Of a stretch of DNA of 64,000 bases, positions 32,801 to 42,943 are shown piece after piece. Position 1 is the first letter of the stretch, and every line of letters starts with the position of its first letter. The notes beneath the pieces are model-generated. The model searched no databases and was not told the DNA's origin. It saw nothing but the letters and a program-made list of their open reading frames with translations. This DNA is from Glandiceps talaboti (lineage: Eukaryota > Hemichordata > Enteropneusta > Spengelidae), in assembly GCF_964340395.1 (NCBI RefSeq), contig NC_135560.1:5166498-5230497 (forward strand). The letters run 5' to 3'. A program made the position numbers and the translations under genes.

Positions 32801-34628
32801 CCACTGCAAACTGACTCTAGAGGGCGATCTATTGATACTTGTTCATCAAATGACAGTACTGGATTGAGAATCGAGTCTGTATGCTCTCTTAGCGAGTCAG
32901 ACAAGTTGGCATCTGAGTTATGGCCTGGTGATACCAAGTCAGGAACAGACATGCTTGATAATTGTGAAATAGCAAGAAATATACCAGTCCATTCTGTGAA
33001 CAATTCTGCAAAAGACCCTTGTAGTGAAAACACTCAAAAATTGAATGCCAGTGCACCAAAGGAGGATTCAGGCCAGGGACTTAAAATCGACTTTGTCTGC
33101 TCTTTGTCAGATATATTCAGAAAAACAACAGAGAATTTAGGGAAACCCCCACATGAAGTATGGAATAGTTGCCAAGATAATCCACAGAATGTTAACAGTT
33201 TACCACAAGGTGCAACAGTAGAAGTGACTTCAAATGACATCAACCCAGAAAAACTAACAATACCAAGAAGTGTTAGTACCAGTCAAAATGATACGATTGT
33301 GGCTAACCTTAGTACCAAGGGACAGGTTGCTGTGAGTGAGAGCCTTCCTCAAAAACTTACATTACCACAAAATGTCAGAAACAACACAGAATTGTTGTCA
33401 AACTCTGAGACAGAAAAAAACAGATGTTCCGTATTAGCTACAGAGGAAGATTTGCCTAGTCCAGGGTTTATGATGCAAAATATTCAGTTTGTATCTAAAA
33501 CAATTTCTTCTGTTATGAATGATACAAGTTATATGAATGTTACCGATGTTAGGAGTTCTATAACTGAATCATGTTCTACAACTCAGTGTGAGGATACAGA
33601 TGGTCCTGGCAGTACATCACAAAAGATTCAAGAAACCAGACAAAATTCATCCGTTAAATTTCAGGATTTATTACATGAAACCATCTCAAGGTGTTCAGGT
33701 AAGGTTTGCATACTGTAAATGTTATGTATTTAGGGACGGTCGCACAATGTCGCACAAGCTCAATAAATGAACTTCGTTCGTTTAGGACAAAATGACACCC
33801 CCCCCCCCCCCCCCCCCCCCCAATCCCCTAAATAAACATTCAAAATTCAACATCGACATGTTATACTATGTAAACCACGATGAAAATTGTAATGGTCACA
33901 CCAGCACAAACCCAGCACTGTATATCACATTAGAACTAAATTTTAATCAACATATCAACATTACACTAGTAAATACAAAACCTGTTATCATCAAAGACGG
34001 GAAAGTTTTCAACATTCGGTTAGGACATTGATGTTGGAGAGAAAGTGCAAAAATGAAGTTCAGCAATCACATTGACATCAAATCCCCTCCCCGAACGAAG
34101 TTCATTTGAGCTTGTGTGACATTGTGTGATCATCCCTACAGTTCTAAACTTATTTTGGCTTATTTAGAAGAAATAAATTTATGCCATAAAATGTAAATTT
34201 TAAAATATATTCATTTTCATGGGTAACTTTTTTGTAACTATGGTAATAAAGACAAATTAGTTTGATTAAGTGAGAATCAGAACAGTATCTTACTATAGTT
34301 ATGTAGTGCGTGGTAGTCAAAATGTATTTATCCACCAAAGTAAAGTTGAGTTTAAACCATGAAAACTTCTCATCACTTTTATTTTTGTGTGCTTAAATCA
34401 TGATGAATCAATATCCCATTTGTTGAGCATTCAGTTTTAACTTTTAGCAAATAAACCTTGATTTGTTGATAGAATTATTATATTTTTTATACTTTCAGGA
34501 CACATAATTACACTTGATGTTGAACCATAATGCCATTTTCATTTATTGCAGCTCGTGTTGAAAGAATTAAAGGGTTGAAAAAGAAGTTGTCGAGGAAGAC
34601 ACAAGTCCTGAATCCGCCAAAGATGTAA
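24256..34628 (+). CDS. Large low-complexity protein with three SKI/DACH-like segments
   Basis: Three exons join in phase: 24194-29149 (start ATG 24256, after a GATTACAG acceptor), 30291-33698 and 34552-34628, giving about 2,792 residues. The first two donors are A|GTAAGT and G|GTAAGG, and acceptors are TTTTTTTCAG and TTTATTGCAG. Upstream non-coding exons are likely. Residues ~1-100, ~334-420 and ~1412-1486 share a pattern (IVLEDVMAKLF, NIQDIMEKLF, AAHDVYKRFF, each followed by a helical stretch and a Cys/Leu-rich end) that resembles SKI/SNO/DACH domains; this is tentative. In between lie acidic and serine-rich sequence, an 11-residue tandem repeat, basic stretches (KRKSVKKNKKRKLEI) suggesting nuclear location, polyQ tracts, and a basic C-terminus (IKGLKKKLSRK). 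A chromatin or transcription role is inference; I do not recognise an orthologue. Confidence 0.8.
26510..27455 (+). repeat. Coding minisatellite, 33-bp (11-residue) units, ~25 copies
   Basis: The core is about 20 units of the form SDLENTHGTKQ, for example RDLENTHEAKQ and NDLENTHGTKQ. More diverged units lie at both edges (VDLEESYGVKL, NETEENDGVRL). Some neighbouring units are identical at the DNA level, which indicates recent expansion or homogenisation. The reading frame is kept throughout. Confidence 0.9.
29280..30040 (+). repeat. Compound (CTGT)n repeat, three higher-order units, intron 1
   Basis: Three blocks of CTGT/TGTC tetranucleotides are each preceded by the same sequence (ACATTGAGTTGTAGGGATCA near 29261, 29580 and 29875) and followed by CATCAGCATAACTG in the first two. 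The whole region is a tandem array of a ~300-bp unit with an expanded microsatellite inside. Open frames across it are artefacts. Confidence 0.9.
30291..30445 (+). repeat. 51-bp coding repeat at the start of exon 2, three copies
   Basis: The unit encodes ETANHERPVGVYQTALS, followed by versions with NRERPVG and NHEKPVA. The repeat begins exactly at the splice acceptor, so the exon boundary coincides with the repeat boundary. Confidence 0.85.
30800..31122 (+). repeat. CAA/CAG repeats encoding polyQ tracts
   Basis: Three glutamine-rich clusters inside exon 2 of the large gene, mixed with His and Pro. The codons are mainly CAA with some CAG, as expected of a selected coding tract rather than a pure microsatellite. 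PolyQ tracts are common in transcriptional regulators. Confidence 0.9.
32080..32410 (+). repeat. Degenerate ~22-residue coding repeat, about six copies
   Basis: Units follow the pattern EPV-hydrophobic-GVANSGNKVM: EPVSLQGVANSGNKV, EPVGMARVGNSTDNI, EPVVIVQGVTDSTNI, RPVSVPGETKIANNV, APVGVERVADSGNSV, then a weaker copy. The protein repeat is clearer than the DNA repeat, so it is older than the 33-bp array. Confidence 0.75.
33733..34136. mobile_element. 404-bp MITE in intron 2, TA target site
   Basis: Inverted termini of ~50 bp. The left begins GGGACGGTCGCACAATGTCG and the right, reversed, begins GGGATGATCACACAATGTCA; both continue with CACAAGCTCAA and GAACTTCGTTCG. TA flanks both ends. A poly-C run (about 33798-33822) lies inside. 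TA sites and GGGA tips suggest a Tc1/mariner-derived element. Confidence 0.8.
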
Positions 34629-36010
34629 CAGAGTAGTTGCCAAAGAAGTTTACAGTGTTAGCCAACTACAGTATGCTGTATTAGCCAGTACAGTGACAGT
34701 AAACTGTGGTGAAGTTATGACGTGGTATCTGAATTATGACTTGCATTGTTGACGTGTGTTATAACAGTATTTTATATAACTATATCATTGACATACTGTG
34801 TAAAGTAGATTACCTAGTATAAATTTGTAGCAATACTCACACGTTGGTAGAATGAATAATGTGTCGACAGCCTTGCAATCATGTGTTGGTTGAGTGTCTA
34901 TCATGTGTTGGTAGAGTGTCTGTCGTGTGTTGGTAGAGTGCCTGTCATGTGTTGGTAGAGTGCCTGTCATGTGTTGATAGAGTGCCTGTCATGTATTGGT
35001 AGAGTGCCTGTCATGTGTTGGTAGAGCGCCTGTCATGTGTTGGTAGAGCGCCTGTCATGTGTTGGTAGAGTGCCTGTCATGTGTTGAGGCATGGCCACGT
35101 TTAATAGAGTTTTCAAAAGCCAATGTAGTTATGCAGTTGTTGATGACAGAACAACGCTGTGGTGTCTCACTCATCATGAGCTGAAAGGAATTCAAAATGA
35201 GACTGACATGATTGTAAATGCTACTCTGGTAATCAGGGTCTAAATTTACTAATATAGACACACATTAAACTATTGTAGCAACATGTTGATATAAGGTATT
35301 GAATGGATGTTGGTTTAATTATACTCACAGTAGGGTGGCATTTCTGATGACTTCCATGATCTTACAGGGTGTATTTTTAGGGACTTCCAATGTTTACACT
35401 AATTTAATCACAGGATGATTACATTCACACCACAGAGGAACCACTATCACCCACTTGTGTAATCTAGACTAGTTATAGTTTGTGACCAAGACCCCGATTG
35501 CCAGGTAAGCTGTTGTTCAAATCAAAGGAGAAGGCTAATAACTGATGTGTATACAAATACTTCGAATGTATCTATTTTTGCCCTTTTACTTAATTTATTC
35601 TAGTCTTTAAGGTATGCTGTTACGGAGCCAGCACCACACATCGGTCAACCCCTCTCAGGAGAAAGGAGGCTGATGAGGGCGGAACGACACAATGTATCGT
35701 AGTCTAATTTTAGTCTATTTACCAGAAACAAAGATTGTGCCAAAATAAATCACTAACACTGAGTAACTACAAATAGTAGAGGCAAATTTATTTATAATTA
35801 GGCGTGAGTCAGTGCATTGATTTGCAAGACTGAGTTAGATATAGATATACTGAAGTCAGTATTCTTTTAACTATCTGTCAAAATAAAGTGGGGCTAACGT
35901 GAAAAATATTCCTAGTACTGAAAGATTTAAAAGCCAAAATATATGCATTTATAGTGTGTGAAATAAAATGAATCAAGTCGCTGTTCCATCATAGTTTAGC
36001 CCAAACAAAA
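34629..36010. other. 3' UTR and downstream region of the large gene
   Basis: Follows the stop codon of the SKI/DACH-like gene. Candidate polyadenylation signals AATAAA lie at 35744-35749 and 35882-35887. A minisatellite of 22-bp units lies at 34870-35090. Confidence 0.45.
34870..35090. repeat. 22-bp minisatellite, ~10 copies
   Basis: Units of GTCATGTGTTGGTAGAGTGCCT with a few substitutions, just downstream of the large gene's stop codon and probably within its 3' UTR. Confidence 0.85.
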
Positions 36011-36016
36011 AAATTA

Positions 36017-36316
36017 TGTGTTTCTCGATAACCTGACTAACCCTAGTTTAAGCCACCGACCCTAAACATTTTTTTTAAACATTTAAAACAAAAAGATAAA
36101 TTCTTTGTCTTCTTGACCTTCGTGTATGTCTGTTTTCTTTCACCAGTGATGTCTGTACAGATTTCATCAAACTATCACAGACATTTCGTTTGTATTTGGG
36201 TTGAAGCAATATTTTTCAAAAATAATAAACAATGCAATTTAAAAGATAAAATAAAATGAAATAAAATCACAACCTACCTACCCTATTTTCTGAGGCCATG
36301 TTATCGGAGACACACA
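36017..36316. mobile_element. MITE family A, copy 1
   Basis: The left end TGTGTTTCTCGATAAC and the right end, reversed, TGTGTCTCCGATAAC are inverted. Both are followed by pieces of the form ACCCTA. The same ~300-bp sequence recurs at 54280-54587, and more diverged relatives occur at 52451-52776 and 48672-49080. Confidence 0.75.
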
Positions 36317-36483
36317 ATTATGTTGTTTTTTTCACCTTACTAAGATCATAAAATGCCAGTAAACAGGAAATAAATTAATTTGGTTTAATGTTCAAAGGTT
36401 CAAACTGTTGTATGGTGAAACATTCATCATTTTAGCCCCCCCCCCCCCCCCCCCTCTGTCTATCTTAGAAAATGATTACTTAA

Positions 36484-36800
36484 ATATAATTGTACCCCTT
36501 AGTATAGCAGATATTTAAAATACAAATTGTATCCCTTTGTATGGCGGCAGATATTTAAAGGACAAATTGTACCCCTTAGTCTGGCAGATATTTGAAGTAC
36601 AAATTTGTACCCCTTAGTATGGCAGATATTTGAAGTACAAATTTGTACCCCTTAGTATGGCAGATATTTGAACTACAAATTTGTTCCCCATTTGTATGGC
36701 AGATATTTGAAGTACAAATTGTACCCCTTAGTATGCTAGATATTTGAAGTACAAATTGTACCCCTTAGTATGATAGATATTTGAAGTACAAATTTGTAGC
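36484..36800. repeat. ~43-bp tandem repeat, ~7 copies
   Basis: Units contain GTATGGCAGATATTTGAAGT then ACAAATTTGTACCCCTTA. A poly-C run at about 36436-36454 precedes the array. Confidence 0.85.
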
Positions 36801-36904
36801 TATAGCATACAGTAGAACAGACTTTGTGTCTATTTATGATATTTTAATATATTTACATGTATACTCTTTCATATCTGATATATTTTCAATTTATACATTA
36901 TTTT

Positions 36905-37715
36905 GTTATTTTTCATGTGGCAGTATGCTATATGAACTGCTATGTTGCTTTCAAATTGTTACATTTCATGTGGCAGTATATGAACTGCTATCATTGCTTT
37001 GTTATTTTTCATGTGGCAGTATATGAACTGCTATCATTGCTTTGTTATTTTTCATGTGGCAGTATATGAACTGCTATCATTGCTTTGTTATTTTTCATAT
37101 GGCAGTATATGAACTGCTATCATTATTTTGTTATTTTTCATGTGGCAGTATATGAACTGCTATCATTATTTTGTTATTTTTCATGTGGCAGTATATGAAC
37201 TGCTATCATTATTTTGTTATTTTTCATGTGGCAGTATATGAACTGCTATGTTGCTTTCAAATTGTTATTTTTCATGTAGCAGTATATGAACTGCTATCAT
37301 TGCTTTGTTATTTTTCATATGGCAGTATATGAACTGCTTTGTTGCTTTATTTTCATATGGCAGTATATGAACTGCTATGTTGCTTTGTTATTTTTCATAT
37401 GGCAGTATTATATGAACTGATATGTGCTGTTATTTTTCATATGGCAGTGTATTAACTGCTATGTTGCTTTATTTTCCATGTGGCAGTATATGAACTGCTA
37501 TGTTGCTTTATTATTTTTTATGTGGCAGTATATGAACTGCTATGTTGCTTTCAAATTGTTAGTTTTCATATGGTAGTATATGAAGTATGTGAACTGCTAT
37601 CATTGCTTTGTTATTTTTCATATGGCAGTATTATATGATCTGCTATGTTGCTTTATTTTTCATGTGGCAGTATATGAACTGCAGTGTGGCTTTGTTATTT
37701 TTCATGTGGCAGTGT
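36905..37715. repeat. ~50-bp minisatellite, ~15 copies
   Basis: Repeats of TTTTCATGTGGCAGTATATG then AACTGCTATCATTGCTTTG, with many variants. Open frames across this region are repeat artefacts. Confidence 0.88.
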
Positions 37716-37989
37716 AAATATTTGAGATGTTCAGTTGTCGTACTTATAGCACATGTATTCTAGACTATAAGCCAAACTAAGTGTCATTTGATAACTGTGT
37801 CTAGAGGAGTGAAAAACTGCAAACACGCTTAACCAGAAAACCTGTACAGGGTAAGTGTAGTCATTCAAAAATTCTCAGACTATACACATATGAAAGCTGT
37901 GGCATTTTGATTATCTATTGGCAAAAAAAATTGAACATTCCAAAATTAAAACATCAGTTCTTTACCAGCCATGGCTACCTTACAGCAAG

Positions 37990-38940
37990 TCGGAACCTGG
38001 TGTGTGTGTTTAGCTTACAGAAATTGAGTCATAGGTGTCCAAGAAAGTAAACATTCCATGACACATAAAATTGGTGATAGTAACCATGGAATAACCATAG
38101 CTACCATAGAATAGCCATGGCTACTATAGATATAGCCATAGCAACCCTGAAAATATCCATAGCAATGATAAAATAGCCCTAGGTACAATGAAAATAACCA
38201 TAGCAACTTTGAGTGTATGAGTTTGCAACTTTGCTCATTCACGATTTTTTTCAATAAACTAACCCGAGAGAGCACATCCAGAGCACATCCATGTCACGTC
38301 TCACTGTACAACATTTTACCCACAACTCTCTCTGATTTGTAGTGTTGGACATCATCTCCTTGAAGTCAGACAAATCTCACCAGTGTATAGGGTTTTCTAA
38401 AAACATTTTTTCCATTTGGCAAGCGTAGAATTGCCACTGATGAGTTTCCGAATACCCATTTTCATCGGTTCTGGTATCAGTGATTTATTGTAGAAGGAGT
38501 AGCAATTTTAGGAATTTGTCAGCAGATTTTCTTGAAAGACATGCAGAATATTTGCGACCAAACTAAGGAAAATATATGCACCTGTTATGTCTTTGCCAAA
38601 GATATAGATTTATTTGAATAGGTATGACAAAAGAAATTTACATACTAAAACTCATCATACACACTGACTACCCAAGTTATTGACACTTTGACAGTGAAAA
38701 GTGTTTTATTCACAGCACATGCTTAATTTAGTTGTTAGTTCATTTTTATCCAAAATTTAGAACTTTATTTTTGATTCCTAAGCGTTCTTTTGCTACATAT
38801 TAATTAAACTTAATTACTATGCTTAAAATGTTGAAAAGTATGGATTATTGAAAAAGTTATAAAATAAGGAACCTCCAAGCATACCAATCAGAGAGAGTTG
38901 TGGGTAAGATATTGTACAGTGCGTCTGGTGATCTTGTTTA
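37990..38940. other. Non-coding with a short CCATAG-rich repeat
   Basis: At 38080-38210 a loose repeat of the type ATAGCCATAGCAAC occurs. Nothing else is recognised. Confidence 0.45.
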
Positions 38941-39092
38941 TCTACTTTATGTTTATATACATTTGTACACCACTATTTATAGATATATATATATAGATGC
39001 AGATATTTGTAAGATGTTTATGAAAAAAATAAATATTTTTTAGCACAACTGAACTCTTCAGTAGTTCAGTAGGGCTATAGGTATCGCAAAAA

Positions 39093-39095
<3 letters not shown>

Positions 39096-39155
<60 letters not shown>
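39096..39155. repeat. (TG)n microsatellite
   Basis: About 30 uninterrupted TG dinucleotides. Confidence 0.95.
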
Positions 39156-39158
<3 letters not shown>

Positions 39159-39499
39159 GTCAATAACCGCTTGATCAATTGTATTTGGTAGGAAGATTAC
39201 TTAAATCATGTGGATGGACAATTGTTCAAATGAAAATGATTGCAGCAGAGATGTGTTTTTTAGGTTAAAATGATTAAACTCCTAAACTACAGTGCTGGTT
39301 GACCAGGTATTTAGTTTGGATGTTCTGTGTGACGGGTAGATGAAGGGTCATTCAGGGCATGGTGATTCTGTCAGTGATATGCAAATTAGGTATCAAAATG
39401 TGACTTTTTGGTCAAAAAACTTTAATTCCAAAACTAATGGGCAGATTGGGCTGAAATTTAATGGGGATGCATTTGGGGATGTGTGGATGAACACACTGA

Positions 39500-39965
39500 C
39501 ACAACTGGCCCTAGCAACCATGGCTATGCCTTTAGCAACAGCCAAATGCTAGTATTCTTTGCAGAGATAACAACATTGTTGGGTGGGCAAGTGAAGAATT
39601 AGCAGCAGCCAGATGCAGAGGTAAAAACAGGGATGGGTAGGCAAATGAGTAAACATTCATTAAATGTATGCAAATATGCCTAGCAACAAGAATATTCCCA
39701 TAACAACAGCCAATTGATGGTAACTCATTGATAACAAGAGGTTTATAGATAAGGGAATAAACATTCAAATAATGTATGCAGATATACCGAGCCCGTAGAC
39801 CATGCCCGTAGCAACTACCAAATGATGGTGTTTACGGCAAAGGTAACAACAGGGCTGGACAAGCAAATGGATAAACAATTGGCAATGAACACATATATGC
39901 CAAGAAACTAGCCCATGCCCATAGCAACAGTAAAATGATACATATTGCAAAATAACAACATCGAT
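39500..39965. repeat. Degenerate ~110-bp tandem repeat, ~4 copies
   Basis: Recurring pieces include CAACAGCCAAATG, GTAACAACA then GGGCAAATG, and AATAAACATTCA. The copies are well diverged. No coding function. Confidence 0.6.
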
Positions 39966-40590
39966 GGTTAGGCATTTGGATAAATATTTGTTTAACAAAT
40001 TATGCAGTTGTGATACAATGCCATTGTCTCTATTTTGTCCCAAACAGTTACATGTAAATATCTTTTGTCCCTTTTTATATTGTGTTCATATTTGATTTCA
40101 AATTATCAAAAGAGTTGCGTGTTATGTAGTCTTTTAACAAGAAATCACAAATAGTGAATTTGTTAATGTAAAGGTACAGTGGTCAGTGTCATTCCAAGTT
40201 GTCGACTTTCACTTTCTTGTTTTTCTGTTACTAATACTTGCAACAAGATGCAACTATAGAAATAAAACTTATAGAAATGTTTTGTTTTGATTTTCAAAGT
40301 TTGCATTGTTTGTTGTGTGTTCTTTTCTCCAGTGTTAAGCATGTTTTCTATTTGAAGGGAAACAAAACAAGAGACTTGTTTTACCTATCAACTTTTTCAC
40401 CCATATGAAACCATGAAAAGTAATTGACACCAATCTTGGCTCACTTTCTGGTGACCCACATTACAGTCATTTCAAAGGAGAAAATATGAGTTAGAATTAT
40501 TGCTGATTGCCAAGGAACACTATATTGAAACTCTATGTCACCTAGATATTGCTCTCCCACAGGTCTACCTCTTTCATTAGCAGACAGAAT

Positions 40591-40830
40591 GTAAACAAAC
40601 AAAGGATATAGAGGCAAATATAGAAATCGAGCTGTATTCACCATATCAGACTTTAATCAGATTACATATTTATTAGATGCACACTGAATATTCGTGACTT
40701 TATCTAAATGTAATCAGCATGTATGAGTCAAGCAATTTCAGTGTGAATCTAATAAACATGCAATCTGATTAAAGTCTGATGTGGTGAATATGGCTGTATT
40801 TCTTTATGTACCTCAATTTCCTTTATTTAC
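40591..40830. repeat. Foldback element with ATCAGACTTTAATCAGATT arms
   Basis: A left arm running through AGGCAAATATAGAAATC and CATATCAGACTTTAATCAG is matched in reverse by CTGATTAAAGTCTGATGTGG and GATTTCT-like sequence on the right. Half copies of the same family lie at about 40905-40985 and 45425-45560, so it is dispersed. Confidence 0.7.
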
Positions 40831-41214
40831 GTTTTGTTGTTCTAGGAGTGGTCACTGCCTTCCCATGGCGATCACCGGGAACAACACAAGTAAAAAAATA
40901 TGTGAGATGGAAATAGAGGCAAATAAAGAAATCAAGCCACTTTTATCATATCAGATTTTAATCAGATTGATAAATATGTATGTCTTCAAGGTCCTGCGAG
41001 GCAACAGTAGAGAAATATGGGAACAATAGTGGTGAAATAGAATTTTAATTTGATGTTTATTGGCAATCGCGCAAATTCTATATGATGTTAAATCATGAAA
41101 TGACTCCCTTTATTTCCTTGAGTGATGTTACCCTTTAACTGCTATGAAAGGACAAAGAACACTTTGTATTACACAATATTTGCTGGCTCCAGCCGTTGGT
41201 CCACTTATGTACGA

Positions 41215-41570
41215 GTAACACTGAAGTAAAGCACATTCTATATATGCTACACTCATTTATAGCATTCATATTACAACCCATAACACCAAAGTAAGGCATT
41301 TTCTGTATGCACCAAAATCGTTTATAGCATCCATATCAAGTGTAAAAGTATACTGTTTCATTTGCTCATTGACCACATTAGAAAGGCCACATGCTAGGCT
41401 TGTAAATAGACCAATTGAAACAGTATAATTTTGCACTTGATATGAATGCTATAAATGAGTGTAACACATAGAGAAAGTGCTTTACTTCAGTGTTACTGGT
41501 TGTAATATGAATGCTATAAACTAGTGTAGCACATACAGAAAGTGCTTTACTTCAGTGTTACTGGTTGTAA
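41215..41570. repeat. Foldback element with GCTTTACTTCAGTGTTAC ends
   Basis: GTAACACTGAAGTAAAGCAC and ATTTATAGCATTCATATTAC on the left are matched in reverse on the right (AATATGAATGCTATAAA and GTGCTTTACTTCAGTGTTAC), with a second right-arm copy. An inner inverted pair flanks the centre (ATATCAAGTGTAAAAGTATA and TATAATTTTGCACTTGATAT). Confidence 0.75.
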
Positions 41571-42699
41571 TCACTCGCTACCCTAGAGAGAGAGAGCATT
41601 ATATAAGCAGAAAAAATGCCTGGATCTTTCAGATTATGATGGCCCCACTTTTGATAGGAAACAGAACGATTACTGGCCAAACTACACCTTGAGATTTCAG
41701 AATGTCATACTGTATGCATGCTATATAGCTGAAGAAACTATGAAATATATATGTTACACTTTATAAATTTATCACAATATCTTGATGTGGGTTACATGTC
41801 TATGAGGCCTTGTTAATGTCACTTTTCTGGGTGGTTGGTCCATTGCTGTTAAGATGTATTTTGTGAACAAAATATATCAAGCTTAGTAAACTGTAATAGG
41901 ATATATGTTGCCCCTGACAACTGACTGCTGTGACTTAGTTTGAATATAAAATGTGGGTGGATATATGAAAGTAAGTGAGAGATGAGGATGCACTTTAATG
42001 GTGAATATCATCAAGTCATCACCACAAAGAAAGACAAGGTAGGAAATACAACTAGGCACTAACTTGCCCCAGTTATTATAGCTTTCAAAACAGGGCCAGT
42101 TCCGTTATTCAGCTGTGAATTGCAAAATATATGATTAATTGTCTAGTACTACCAAGTGCCACACCTCCCCACTTCAAGAATTTCCCTAATTTAATATTAA
42201 TTTTGATAATCATTTTAGTGTTTTTATTTAAAGTCAAGGACATAAAATAGCAAGTTGAACTAAGATCACCATGGGCCACCCCCACCCCCCAAACAAACAA
42301 CAAAACAAACATGCACAATTTTCTGTAGCAAGTAAGTTTAATTTTTGAATATAGTTATTTTTCAGCTCTCATTCTATGGTTGCTGTTCAGCTAGAGGCAA
42401 TGCATCACATCTAACATGCAGGTATTGCTATGTATCTGTTATCTTACGACACATTTTTATTCTACTTATGATGATTTATACACATTTGTATGTATCATAT
42501 CAATCATATGATGAGAAGGATTTGTAAATTATGACATCTCATTACAAGCACAATTTTAAAATAATGACTTTGTATAGACTCATTCTAATGTAATAACCAT
42601 TCTACTCTGTCAGACGTTAACATATGACCTATCACGATAGCTCATCATTTTCACATGAATTATGACCTAGCAACACAAAATCAAACGCTCCTTCATTGG

Positions 42700-42943
42700 T
42701 TCGAACTTCTGTCACCTGACAACGTAAAATGTATAGGCGCCTAGGGGTATCAGACTACGCATCTTCGTTTTAAAACTCGCACAAGCCTCGTTGTGGATGT
42801 AAAATGGTGGCCGTCGAGTTTTACCGGTCTGCTGATCGCGTTCTTGATTTCTGTGTTGTAAATAATTCACAGCTGTTCATTTATGAGGAGAATTGATGTA
42901 GCCAGGTCTTCGGAGCATCTAGACTACGACCCTGGTTGACATG
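42700..42943 (+). promoter_or_regulatory. Probable first exon and promoter area of the TRPM gene
   Basis: The stretch just before the start codon at 42941 is less AT-rich than its surroundings and contains several CpGs. The 5' end of the transcript cannot be placed from sequence alone. An in-frame TAG seven codons upstream rules out a longer coding start in this exon. Confidence 0.35.

Noticed and set aside
33792-34031. 79-residue frame starting with a proline run
   Set aside because: The proline run is a poly-C tract and the whole frame lies inside a MITE.
34870-35090. CRISPR-like array of 22-bp repeats
   Set aside because: Units abut directly with no unique spacers, and the DNA is animal nuclear sequence. 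The same applies to the 23-bp array at 59940 and the ACGTCCCC arrays.
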